From: JAWAFC01 sp038890815
GTDB taxonomy: Archaea; Micrarchaeota; Micrarchaeia; Burarchaeales; JACRGF01
Direction of reading: 5' to 3'
DNA length: 64,000 bases
Assembly (NCBI GenBank): GCA_038890815.1
Contig: JAWAFC010000007.1
Coordinates: 1 to 64,000, forward strand
Both the position numbers and the translations under genes were made by a program. Below the pieces are notes generated by a model, which was given only the letters and a program-made list of their open reading frames with translations, was not told where the DNA came from and made no database searches. This document shows, in pieces, positions 36,569-44,899 of the stretch. Each line of letters opens with the position of its first letter. Position 1 is the stretch's first letter.

Positions 36569-37141
36569 TTAAAATAGCTTTATCTTTTTTTCTAATAGCT
36601 TTGCCATTTCGGAGTGCTCAAAAATTATAGCCCAATCGAGCGCCGTTTTCCCATCCCTGTCCTGTGCTTTGGGATCCGCTCCCTTTTCGAGGAGCAGCTC
36701 GGCTATTTTCAGCTGGTTATTCCAAGCAGCAGCCATGAGCGGTGTCCTTCCCATCGCGTCTTGTATTTCTAAATCCGCTCCGCGCTCAACCAACAGCTCA
36801 ACCATTTCCCGGTAGCCCTCTACCACAGCGCATACGAGCGGCGTCCATCCGAGCTTATCTTTGGCATTCGGGTCTGCCCCTTTATCAAGTAACATCCTGG
36901 CTATTTCCAACCAATTTTTTGTTGCAGCCCAATGGAGCGGCGTCTTTCCATACGTGTCCCGCGCATTCACGTTCACTCCTTGTTCGAGGCGCCTGCGCAC
37001 TCCCTCAACATCGCCTTCCTTGCAAAGCCTGTGCAGCGATATGCGCTTAAAGATCTGCTCGGCCTTTGGTGGCTTGAAGAACACGTTTCGTTTTTGTAAA
37101 GGCTGGTCGGCAACGCGCTGTTTCTCCATTGCCTTTCTCAT
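36569..37141 (-). CDS. Ankyrin-repeat protein
   Basis: 190-aa protein. After about 35 basic residues it consists of four or five ankyrin repeats, each with the G-TPLHWAA / LLDKGADPNAKD pattern (for example DTYGKTPLHWAATKNWLEIARMLLDKGADPNAKD). No signal peptide, so cytoplasmic. Probably a protein-protein adaptor. It follows the envelope operon by 4 nt and precedes secG. A second ATG four codons in, with AGAAAGG upstream, is an alternative start. Confidence 0.92.
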   Translation of the reverse strand: MRKAMEKQRVADQPLQKRNVFFKPPKAEQIFKRISLHRLCKEGDVEGVRRRLEQGVNVNARDTYGKTPLHWAATKNWLEIARMLLDKGADPNAKDKLGWTPLVCAVVEGYREMVELLVERGADLEIQDAMGRTPLMAAAWNNQLKIAELLLEKGADPKAQDRDGKTALDWAIIFEHSEMAKLLEKKIKLF

Positions 37142-37145
37142 TTAT

Positions 37146-39530
37146 TCAGCCCGCTTCGCGCCTGCGTTTTCTGAGCCTCTCGAGCCTTTCCTCGAGCTCG
37201 CGCGTGAGGCTCTCAAGGTCCTCTTCTTCCCCGCCCGCTGGCCGCTCCTCCTCTTTCTCTTCGGACACGGGCGCCTCCTCTTCCTTCCTGGCCTCAAACG
37301 TCAGGCTGGCGAGGTCCTTTTCGGTCACCCCCTCGCTCGTCTCGGCGATGATGGCTCCCTCGCCTTCGCCGTAGTCAGGCGGCTGCGCTCCCTTCGCCCT
37401 CTGGGCCTGTTCGCTTCTCTTTATGCCATAGAGCACCATGTACACGACAATCAGCAGTAGCGCGGCGAACAGCACCGTGCCCACCACTATCCACATGGGC
37501 AGGCTCGTGCTCATGGCATTCACGAGGCTGTTCGCGCTGCTTCTGAGCGCATTGAGCAGTGCAGTGGCGAAGTCAGCCGGAGGAGTGACGACCGTGACGT
37601 TGGAGACGTTCTCGACCGGCGCGGGCGGGCTCACATTGATTGGTGGCGCGGGCGGGCTCACCGTGATGGCTCTCGTGGTCACATTGCTTTTGAGGTTGTA
37701 GTCCGGTGTTGCGAACGAGTAGATTCCCTCGCGGAGGGCCGTGAATGAAGCCATGCCGCTCGCGTTGGTCAGCAGGGTGAAGCTCGGGTCGATGGGTGGC
37801 ATGACCACGATGCGCGCGCCCGCAATGGGCCGCCCGTCGAGAGTCAGGAGCGTAAGCACGACTTCCTCGCCTTTCTCCACCACCTGTGGGGCGAGCAGCT
37901 GCACCGTCTCCTTCGGCGGCGTGATGTTGGCCGCGGGCGGGGTCACCGAGACATTCTCCTCGCCGGTCGGGCCGCCGATCTCAGGCACTTTGCATATGAA
38001 GTTGATACACTGGCCGTAGAAGCAGTCATCGCTCGTCCTGCACGGCTGGCCCAGATAGGATTTGTTTTGGCTCTCGCCACCGCTGCCTCCACCGCCTCCG
38101 CCAGCTCCCCCACCGCCCGCCTGCTGCGCCTGCACCGTAACGCTGGCAGTCCCGTTTATCGAAGTGTTGGTCTTATAGCGCGCCATGACCGTGCCACTGC
38201 CGACCGTTGTGGCCGTGAACACTCCACCCGCATCAATCGTTCCCACGCCTCCGCTCACGCTCCACTCGAGCTCGGCATCACTGATGGTCCCGAGCGAGTT
38301 GTCATAGTAATCAAGCCCGCTCGCCGTGAAATGCTGCGTGTAGCCGACGGTCACTGTGGCCGAGGCCGGGCTGACCGCAAGCCTGTACAGCGGGCCTGGC
38401 GTGACTGTCACGCTCGAGGAGTTGCTGACATTCTGATAGGTAGCCACCACACTGCCGCTACCTGCCCTCGTGGCCGTGAACACTCCGCTTGCATTAATTG
38501 TGCCGATGCCGCCCGTCACGCTCCAGTTTGCCAGGCTGGTCACATCCTGCGAGCTCGTGTCGCTGTAGTAGGCGGTCGCGGTGAATGCCTGCTGAGCGCC
38601 TGCCGCGAGGCTCGCGCTCGCGGGCGTGACAACGAGGTAGGAGAGCGTGGCGCTCGGCGGAATTGGGTTGATGACGAAATCGACTTGCGCGCTGACGCCA
38701 ACGTTCGTCACCGTCTGGCTCGTGTAGTTCGTTTTCGTGGCAGTGACGTTGTATATGCCGGGCTCGAGCGAAATGCTGTAGGCGCCCGTAACCGCGTCGC
38801 TGACTGCGCTTCCACGCACCACCGCGCCCTGCAGCGCTTGAACGATCGCCCCTCCGACCGGCGCGCCCGTGCCGTTCCTCACCGTGCCGTAAATGCTTCC
38901 ATTCGTCGGAGAGCCGAACAGCGTGAGGTTCAGGTAATTCGTCTGGCCGAATTGAACTGCCACCGTTGTGTTGGCGGGGAGGTAGTTTGCGGGCGGGATC
39001 ACCCGCACCTCATAGGCAGGCAGGGTGAGCCCGCTGATGGAGTAGAAGCCATTTCCGTCCGTTGCATCGCTCGCCTTAAACTCCCCATTATAGTAGAGCG
39101 CCACCGAGGCGCCTGGTATTCCCTGCCCGCTCGTGTTGAATATGTATCCCTCCAGCGTTGCGGGATTCACCGGCCTGAGCGTGAAATTGTAATAAGCTGG
39201 GTTGAAGTAAATATCGGTCCTGCTGGGATTGCTGTTGTTCACGAATGTCGTGCCAGGTGGTCCATTCAGCTCCCTCACGAGCTCGTAGTAGCCGGGCGCA
39301 TAGATGGACAGGTTGTAGTTCCCATCCGGTAGCCCGCTGACGTTGAAGAACCCATTGGCATCGGTGAGTGTGCTGTTTATCTCAGCACCACCAGGCAGGA
39401 GGAACGCCCTGACGGTTGCGCCGCTAACGTAAGCCGTGCCGTTGCTCACATGACCGGCTATGCTGCCTGCCCAGACAAAGCTGGCGAAAACGGCCAGCAC
39501 GCCGATGACCGCAAACAATCTCGCTTTCAT
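37146..39530 (-). CDS. Membrane-anchored Ig-like surface protein
   Basis: 794-aa secreted protein. Signal peptide 1-21 (LFAVIGVLAVFASFVWA), then about three carboxypeptidase-regulatory-like domains (GSIAGHV..., EGYIFNTSGQGIPGASV..., GSIYGTVRNGTGAPVGGAIV...), two BIG2-like domains (about 300-465), a Gly linker, a small Cys motif (CRTSDDCFYGQCINFICK), another Ig-like domain, a membrane helix (about 690-714) and an acidic coiled-coil cytoplasmic tail. Topology suggests a cell-surface protein that reaches into the cytoplasm. GGGGAG lies 4 nt before the ATG. Third gene of the envelope operon. Confidence 0.88.
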   Translation of the reverse strand: MKARLFAVIGVLAVFASFVWAGSIAGHVSNGTAYVSGATVRAFLLPGGAEINSTLTDANGFFNVSGLPDGNYNLSIYAPGYYELVRELNGPPGTTFVNNSNPSRTDIYFNPAYYNFTLRPVNPATLEGYIFNTSGQGIPGASVALYYNGEFKASDATDGNGFYSISGLTLPAYEVRVIPPANYLPANTTVAVQFGQTNYLNLTLFGSPTNGSIYGTVRNGTGAPVGGAIVQALQGAVVRGSAVSDAVTGAYSISLEPGIYNVTATKTNYTSQTVTNVGVSAQVDFVINPIPPSATLSYLVVTPASASLAAGAQQAFTATAYYSDTSSQDVTSLANWSVTGGIGTINASGVFTATRAGSGSVVATYQNVSNSSSVTVTPGPLYRLAVSPASATVTVGYTQHFTASGLDYYDNSLGTISDAELEWSVSGGVGTIDAGGVFTATTVGSGTVMARYKTNTSINGTASVTVQAQQAGGGGAGGGGGGSGGESQNKSYLGQPCRTSDDCFYGQCINFICKVPEIGGPTGEENVSVTPPAANITPPKETVQLLAPQVVEKGEEVVLTLLTLDGRPIAGARIVVMPPIDPSFTLLTNASGMASFTALREGIYSFATPDYNLKSNVTTRAITVSPPAPPINVSPPAPVENVSNVTVVTPPADFATALLNALRSSANSLVNAMSTSLPMWIVVGTVLFAALLLIVVYMVLYGIKRSEQAQRAKGAQPPDYGEGEGAIIAETSEGVTEKDLASLTFEARKEEEAPVSEEKEEERPAGGEEEDLESLTRELEERLERLRKRRREAG

Positions 39531-39539
39531 TTTTCTCCC

Positions 39540-42500
39540 CTATATGAATGCAAAGTTCACCGTTGTGTTCTGGCCCGCGACAATCATCTCGTTGAACGAA
39601 GTCTGGTTCTGTCCGATCGGAGTGGTTGCCCTCACATCGTACAAGCCAGCGGGAAGGTTCGGGATGTAATAGTGGCCCGCAGCATTCGTCGTGTCGCTGC
39701 CCACGATGATGCCTCCCTGAATGGCCTCCACGAGCGTGCCCGGAATTGGGGCGCCTGTGATGCCATCGATGACTATCCCGATGAAGCCTCCGAGCCTGTA
39801 CATTATCATATCCGCATCGCTGACCCCGCCGGCGGTGACAATCACGCCCGTCCTCCTCTGCGTGGCATAGCCTGCCTTTGTGGCCGTCAGGCTGTACGTG
39901 CCCGGCTCAACCTGGATGGCGTAGTTTCCGCTGCCGTCAGTGAGCGCCCAGCGGCCCGTGCCGTCAACGCTCACATTCACGCCGGCGATTGGCGTGCCAT
40001 CGCTTTCGGTGACCGTGCCGCTGATAGTTCCAAGCTGCGTCAGCGTGAAGTTCAGCCACGTGGTCTGGCCGGCCTGCACGCTCACGCCCGTGACAGTCTG
40101 GCCGAGATAGCCCGCCGCGCTGGCCGTCACGGCATACGAGTTGCTCGGCGCCACTCCGGTGATGATGTAGTAGCCGCTGGCGTTGGTTGTCGCGCCGTAG
40201 CCCGTGCCCTCAATGACCACGCTCGCACCGTTGATGGGCGTGCCGTCATTGCTCCTCACGTATCCCTCGAGGTTTCCGAGCGTGCCTGTTGCAGTGACAT
40301 TCACGCTCGCGTTCAGGCTGCCGTAGCGCGCCTGCACAGTGTGAACGCCTCCCGAGACATTGGTGGAGGTCGTCAGCAGCACCTGCGCCTGCCCGCTCGC
40401 GTTTGTTGTGGCGCTCGATGCGTTGAGGCTTCCGGCAGGAAGCGGGGTGAGCGTGAGGTTGAAGTCAATCGTCGCGCCGGCAATTGCATTGCCGAATGCA
40501 TCGGTGAGCGTGGCTGTTATCGTGCTGTTTTCGCCGGGCGCGACGACAGGCGGCGCTGCAATCACGGTGAGGTTGGCCGCTGCGGCCGGCGTGACGTTCG
40601 CCGTGGCCGTGCCGTTTATCTGCGTCGTGCCGTTGTCGCCCGTTGCGGTGATCGTGTAGAGGCCAACAACCGCCGCAGTGAAGTTGCCCTGCGCATCGAT
40701 GCTCCCGCCGCTCGCGCTCCAGGTAAACGTCACCCCTCCGATGGGCTGCATGTACTGGTCGAGCGCGGTGGCGTTGAAGTCAATGCTCTCGCCTGCCCGC
40801 ATTTCAGCATATGCCGGCTCCACGACCACATAGGTGAAGACTGGCGGCGCGCTCGTGTTGACATTGACATTTCTGACCTCAGTGCCGTTGGTGGTGAATA
40901 TGCCGTTCGCCACAACCTGGAAGCTCAGCGGGCCGTCACCAAAGTAAGTGGTGTTAATCATGAAGGAGTCTGTCACGCTCGGCTGCAGGCCGTAGGTGAT
41001 TGTGGCATTGAGCGCATCATTTATCCACAGCTGGGCGCTCGTGATGCCAGGCTCGTCGCTTGCAGTGAAGTCAATGTATATGACTCCGCTGACATTGCTG
41101 TTGTTGGCGGGCGTGCGCGGCTCGACGAAGGCGACTGCCGGGGGAATGTTATCCACTGTCAGCGTGCGTGTGCCGCTCACTCCAATGTTTCCGAATGTGT
41201 CATTTGCCCTCGCGCTCAGCGCGAGCGTTCCGAGCCCATCCGGATAGGCCGCGGTGTTGACGATGGCCGTGCACACTGTCGTGCCGGTGCAACTCGCCAC
41301 AACAGCGCCGTTGGCGAGCAGCTCAATCGTGTCAAGGTTTGGATCGCTGGCCGTGGCGTTCAGCACAATGGTGCCAGTGACATTTGCGCCGTCGGCAGGC
41401 GTGTCGGGCACGAGCTGCACGACGGGCGGCGTGGTGTCATTGTAGACGAGGCTGAAGTTCTGCGTTGTGTTCGCCCCGGGCTGCACCACGACATTCAGCG
41501 CGCTGGCCGAGAGGTAGTTCTGTGCCGTGACCGTGAGGTTGTAAATGCCTGCCACGAGGTCGGACAGGAAGTAGAAGCCGAATGAGTCAGTGAGAGTTTC
41601 CTGAATGAGCGCGAGGCCCTGCCAGGCGCTCACATTGGCGCCCGCAATGGCGCTGCCGTTGCCCGCATCCGTGACATAACCGATGATGCCACCGTGCTGC
41701 TGCATGGTGATGTTCGCCTGCGTTGTGGAACCGGCGACCACGACCACCCCGCTGGCCGTGCCAGGCTCGAAGCCAGCCCTCGTTGCGGTCAGCGAGTAGG
41801 TGCCTTCGGCGAGGCCGCCGATGAAGTAGTAGCCCGTTCCATCCGTGGTGTCGTTGAAGCTCGTGCCATCCACCACAACCAGCGCGCCAGCCACCGGCAG
41901 CCCCGTTGTGCTCAACACATACCCATCGATGTTGCCCACTGTGGCGAGCGTCTCGACGCGCGTGGAGTTGCTAATGCCATCCACGCTCGCGTTGATGGTG
42001 TGATTGCCGGGCGTGGGGCTCGTCCACAGCGTGATGCCCGCGATGCCCGCCACATCGGTGAGCGCCGTTACCACAGAGCCCGTGTCGGTTCCGTTGGATA
42101 GGTTGCCCTCGGGCAATGGGCTCTCGGTGAGATTGAACACAACAACCGCATCGGGCACGGCATTTCCGAACTGGTCAAAAACTTCCGCAGTGACTGGCAC
42201 GGTTGTGTCCGGTGTGGTGAGCGAGGGCGCCGTTATAATTATAGTATACGGCGCGCCCGCCGTTATCTCGATCGGCGCGCTGCCCACAATTCCAGAGTCG
42301 TTGGCCGTTATAATCCAGCTTCCGACAACCTGAGCAGTGAAGGTTGTGGTGGGGCCAGTGAGCGGGTTGAATGTGCCCGCATTGCCAGTAACGCTCCAAC
42401 TCGGGTTGGTGGCTACTGGGTTGCCCCAAGCATCAAAGCCGCTTGCAGTGACCTGTGTGCTGTCGCCCGCCCGGAGCGGCGAGTTGGCAACCTGCACATC

Positions 42501-44891
42501 GATGCTCGCCAGCGGGCCGGGCGTTATGGTGAGCGTGGTTGCGTTCTGTGCGCTGCCGCTCGTGACATTCACCACGGCATCGGGCGGGCTGCTCCGATTT
42601 CTCGAGTAGAATGTCGCGCGCGCCTGCCCTCCGGCCGTCGTGTCCGAGGCCGTGTCGACAAAGCCGTCGGGGTGGGTGAGCTGGAAAGACACGGGCACGC
42701 CATCAGCCACCGGGAAGCCGTTGGCATCGTACACGGCCACAACGATGTCGATGGCGCTGCCATTCACAGGCACGCTGGCAGGCACCGAGACAAACTCTAT
42801 GCGCGCGGGAACGCTGCTCCCGGTTACAACAACATCTGTCTGGTTGAAAACGCTCGTGGCGGTGTCATTCACGACAACCCTGTCAGTGCCCGGCGCCATC
42901 GCGCTGTAAGTTGTTGTCGGGCCGGTTGTGGGGTTTACCGTGCCCGCCCCGATCACATACCAAACGGGGTTGAAGGCGGTTATCTCGTTGCCCCAGGCAT
43001 CGAACGCGCGCGCGGTGAAGACGATCTGCTGGCCCACCTCAATGGGGGCGGGATTGAACGGCTCGAGCGTGATGTAGGCTATGGGCCCGGGTGTGTAATC
43101 GACTGTTGTGGCGCTCTGCACGGCCGGGTTGTCGGTCACATAGGCGGTCACGGTCTCGGTGCCGGTCTGGTTGGCCGAGTAGAATGTCACGCTCGCCATT
43201 CCATTTACTGTCAGCGCGCTCGAGGCATTTGGCGGGTTGGTGAGCGTGAAGCTGATGTTCGTGCCGTCGGCCACTGCATTGCCATAGGCATCGCGCACCT
43301 CCGCAGTTACCGAGAAGGGAACTCCTCCAACCTGCACGCTCGGAGGCACAACGCTCAGCGTGATGCTCGCCGCCGCGCCTGGATTGACCTGAATGTTCAC
43401 TATATTGGAATCGACGCCGCTCTCGGTCGCATAGACCGTCCCGCTTCCGACCGTCGTCGCCGTGAATGTCGTGCTCGCGCCCGTTGCCGGATTCACCGTG
43501 CCGATGCCGCCCGTCACAACCCAGGTGGGATTCACCGCCACCGCGTTCCCGTAAGCATCGGTGCCCGTAGCGACAAAGTCGATCGTCTCGCCCACCGTAA
43601 CGCTCTGGTCCGCCGAGGGCGTGATGTAGAGGCTCGCCAGCGGGCCCGCAATGTAATCTATTGTGGCGAAATCCTGCACGCTCGGATTGCTCGTGACGTA
43701 GGCGCGAATGCTCGCGCTGCCAGTCGAGGTGGCCGCGGTGAAAGTGACGCTCGCCACACCGTTTGTGGTGGCCGCGCTCTGCGAGCCCGCGGGATTGGTG
43801 AGCTCGAAAGTCACGCCCGTGCCGTCAGCCACCGGATTGCCGTATGCATCGGTGAGCGTGGCGTTCACGACAAATTGGGTGCCCACGGTAGCGCTCTGTG
43901 GGGCGGAGAGCACGAGGCTGGCCGGTGCGCCGGGCACGACAGTGATTGGCGTGGCGGGCGAGGTTATGCTTCCCTGCGAGGCACTGATCGTCCCGCTTCC
44001 GACCGTCGTCGCCGTGAATGTCGTGCTCGCGCCCGTTGCCGGATTCACCGTGCCGATGCCGCCCGTCACGCTCCAGGTTGGATTGATCGGAACGACGTTG
44101 CCCGCGGCATCGTATCCCGTCGCGGTGAAAGCGAGCGTCTCCCCGGCCGCCACGGTCTGGGCAGCTGAGGGACTTATAATAATATAGGCAAGCTGGCCTG
44201 CAGTGACCGTTATAGTTGCAGTGGTCTGAACCGACCTGCCGTTGGCTGTGGCGGTTGCCGTCACCCTATAAGTTCCGGGCGTTGCGGGCGCGGTGTAAGT
44301 GACGCTCCTTCCAGTTGAGGGACTTACACTCCCGCCATCCGCGCTCCACGAGATCTGCGCATTCACAGCGGTTCCTGTCTCATCGTATGCGGTCGCTGTC
44401 AGCGAAACTGTTCCGCCCACCTGCACAGTAGCCGAAGGCGGGCTGATGGCAACGCTGGTGAGCGTGTGCTGACTCCACGCGTATGGGTTGGCATTCGCAT
44501 TGCAGTAATTGAGCGAGCCCTGGCTTTCTCTCACACCATCGCGATAGGGAGCCCCGCCTATCCAGCACGCTGGACAGCCCGCTCCGCCCATAATTGTGAA
44601 TGACCTGGTTATAGTCGTGCCGGACTTCTTTGCCGTATAGGGCCCCACGCCCTTGCCCGCCATGTTAAGATAACAATAGCCGTTGCTGCCTATGGTGCAC
44701 TGCACCCCTGTGAACGAGCCCGCTGCCGTGTAAACCTTAATCAACGAGCCGGCGCTCTCGCTCACAATGACCGGGCAGGTATTCGGATAAGTCGGGTTGC
44801 TCGCGCTGGGGAAGAAATCAAGCGCGCTGGCCGTCGCTGCCAAAAACAGCAGGCCAAGCCCGACCAATGCACCATCAATCCTTCCGCCCAT
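39540..44891 (-). CDS. Giant secreted Ig-like repeat protein, 1783 aa
   Basis: Signal peptide about 1-24, then a Cys-rich N-terminal module (TCPVIV..., GGAGCPACWIGGAPYRDG) and a long string of bacterial Ig-like (BIG1/BIG2) domains with recurring SVQVGG, DAYGNAVADGT and TVNPATGASTTFTATTVGSG segments. Two carboxypeptidase-regulatory domains lie in the middle and three or four at the C-terminus. No C-terminal membrane helix is seen, so it is released or held by another protein, perhaps its operon partners. Many N-x-S/T sites. Function: probable adhesin or surface-layer component. Confidence 0.88.
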   Translation of the reverse strand: MGGRIDGALVGLGLLFLAATASALDFFPSASNPTYPNTCPVIVSESAGSLIKVYTAAGSFTGVQCTIGSNGYCYLNMAGKGVGPYTAKKSGTTITRSFTIMGGAGCPACWIGGAPYRDGVRESQGSLNYCNANANPYAWSQHTLTSVAISPPSATVQVGGTVSLTATAYDETGTAVNAQISWSADGGSVSPSTGRSVTYTAPATPGTYRVTATATANGRSVQTTATITVTAGQLAYIIISPSAAQTVAAGETLAFTATGYDAAGNVVPINPTWSVTGGIGTVNPATGASTTFTATTVGSGTISASQGSITSPATPITVVPGAPASLVLSAPQSATVGTQFVVNATLTDAYGNPVADGTGVTFELTNPAGSQSAATTNGVASVTFTAATSTGSASIRAYVTSNPSVQDFATIDYIAGPLASLYITPSADQSVTVGETIDFVATGTDAYGNAVAVNPTWVVTGGIGTVNPATGASTTFTATTVGSGTVYATESGVDSNIVNIQVNPGAAASITLSVVPPSVQVGGVPFSVTAEVRDAYGNAVADGTNISFTLTNPPNASSALTVNGMASVTFYSANQTGTETVTAYVTDNPAVQSATTVDYTPGPIAYITLEPFNPAPIEVGQQIVFTARAFDAWGNEITAFNPVWYVIGAGTVNPTTGPTTTYSAMAPGTDRVVVNDTATSVFNQTDVVVTGSSVPARIEFVSVPASVPVNGSAIDIVVAVYDANGFPVADGVPVSFQLTHPDGFVDTASDTTAGGQARATFYSRNRSSPPDAVVNVTSGSAQNATTLTITPGPLASIDVQVANSPLRAGDSTQVTASGFDAWGNPVATNPSWSVTGNAGTFNPLTGPTTTFTAQVVGSWIITANDSGIVGSAPIEITAGAPYTIIITAPSLTTPDTTVPVTAEVFDQFGNAVPDAVVVFNLTESPLPEGNLSNGTDTGSVVTALTDVAGIAGITLWTSPTPGNHTINASVDGISNSTRVETLATVGNIDGYVLSTTGLPVAGALVVVDGTSFNDTTDGTGYYFIGGLAEGTYSLTATRAGFEPGTASGVVVVAGSTTQANITMQQHGGIIGYVTDAGNGSAIAGANVSAWQGLALIQETLTDSFGFYFLSDLVAGIYNLTVTAQNYLSASALNVVVQPGANTTQNFSLVYNDTTPPVVQLVPDTPADGANVTGTIVLNATASDPNLDTIELLANGAVVASCTGTTVCTAIVNTAAYPDGLGTLALSARANDTFGNIGVSGTRTLTVDNIPPAVAFVEPRTPANNSNVSGVIYIDFTASDEPGITSAQLWINDALNATITYGLQPSVTDSFMINTTYFGDGPLSFQVVANGIFTTNGTEVRNVNVNTSAPPVFTYVVVEPAYAEMRAGESIDFNATALDQYMQPIGGVTFTWSASGGSIDAQGNFTAAVVGLYTITATGDNGTTQINGTATANVTPAAAANLTVIAAPPVVAPGENSTITATLTDAFGNAIAGATIDFNLTLTPLPAGSLNASSATTNASGQAQVLLTTSTNVSGGVHTVQARYGSLNASVNVTATGTLGNLEGYVRSNDGTPINGASVVIEGTGYGATTNASGYYIITGVAPSNSYAVTASAAGYLGQTVTGVSVQAGQTTWLNFTLTQLGTISGTVTESDGTPIAGVNVSVDGTGRWALTDGSGNYAIQVEPGTYSLTATKAGYATQRRTGVIVTAGGVSDADMIMYRLGGFIGIVIDGITGAPIPGTLVEAIQGGIIVGSDTTNAAGHYYIPNLPAGLYDVRATTPIGQNQTSFNEMIVAGQNTTVNFAFI
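43437..43517 (-). repeat. 81-bp perfect direct repeat, copy 1 (other copy 43989-44069)
   Basis: Bases 43437-43517 and 43989-44069 are identical over 81 bp. Both encode the segment around TVNPATGASTTFTATTVGSG in successive Ig-like domains of the giant surface protein. Identity at the DNA level, including synonymous sites, points to recent duplication or gene conversion. Confidence 0.93.
43989..44069 (-). repeat. 81-bp perfect direct repeat, copy 2
   Basis: Second copy of the repeat at 43437-43517, 552 bp away and in the same frame, so recombination between copies would delete or add a whole number of codons (184). Confidence 0.93.
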
Positions 44892-44899
44892 TTACACCC

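Noticed and set aside
38067..44168. Long plus-strand open frames (38067-39332, 39450-41585, 42672-44168)
   Set aside because: They lie antisense to the Ig-like surface genes, have Arg/His/Ala-rich compositions typical of GC-rich antisense frames, and lack ribosome sites or family features.
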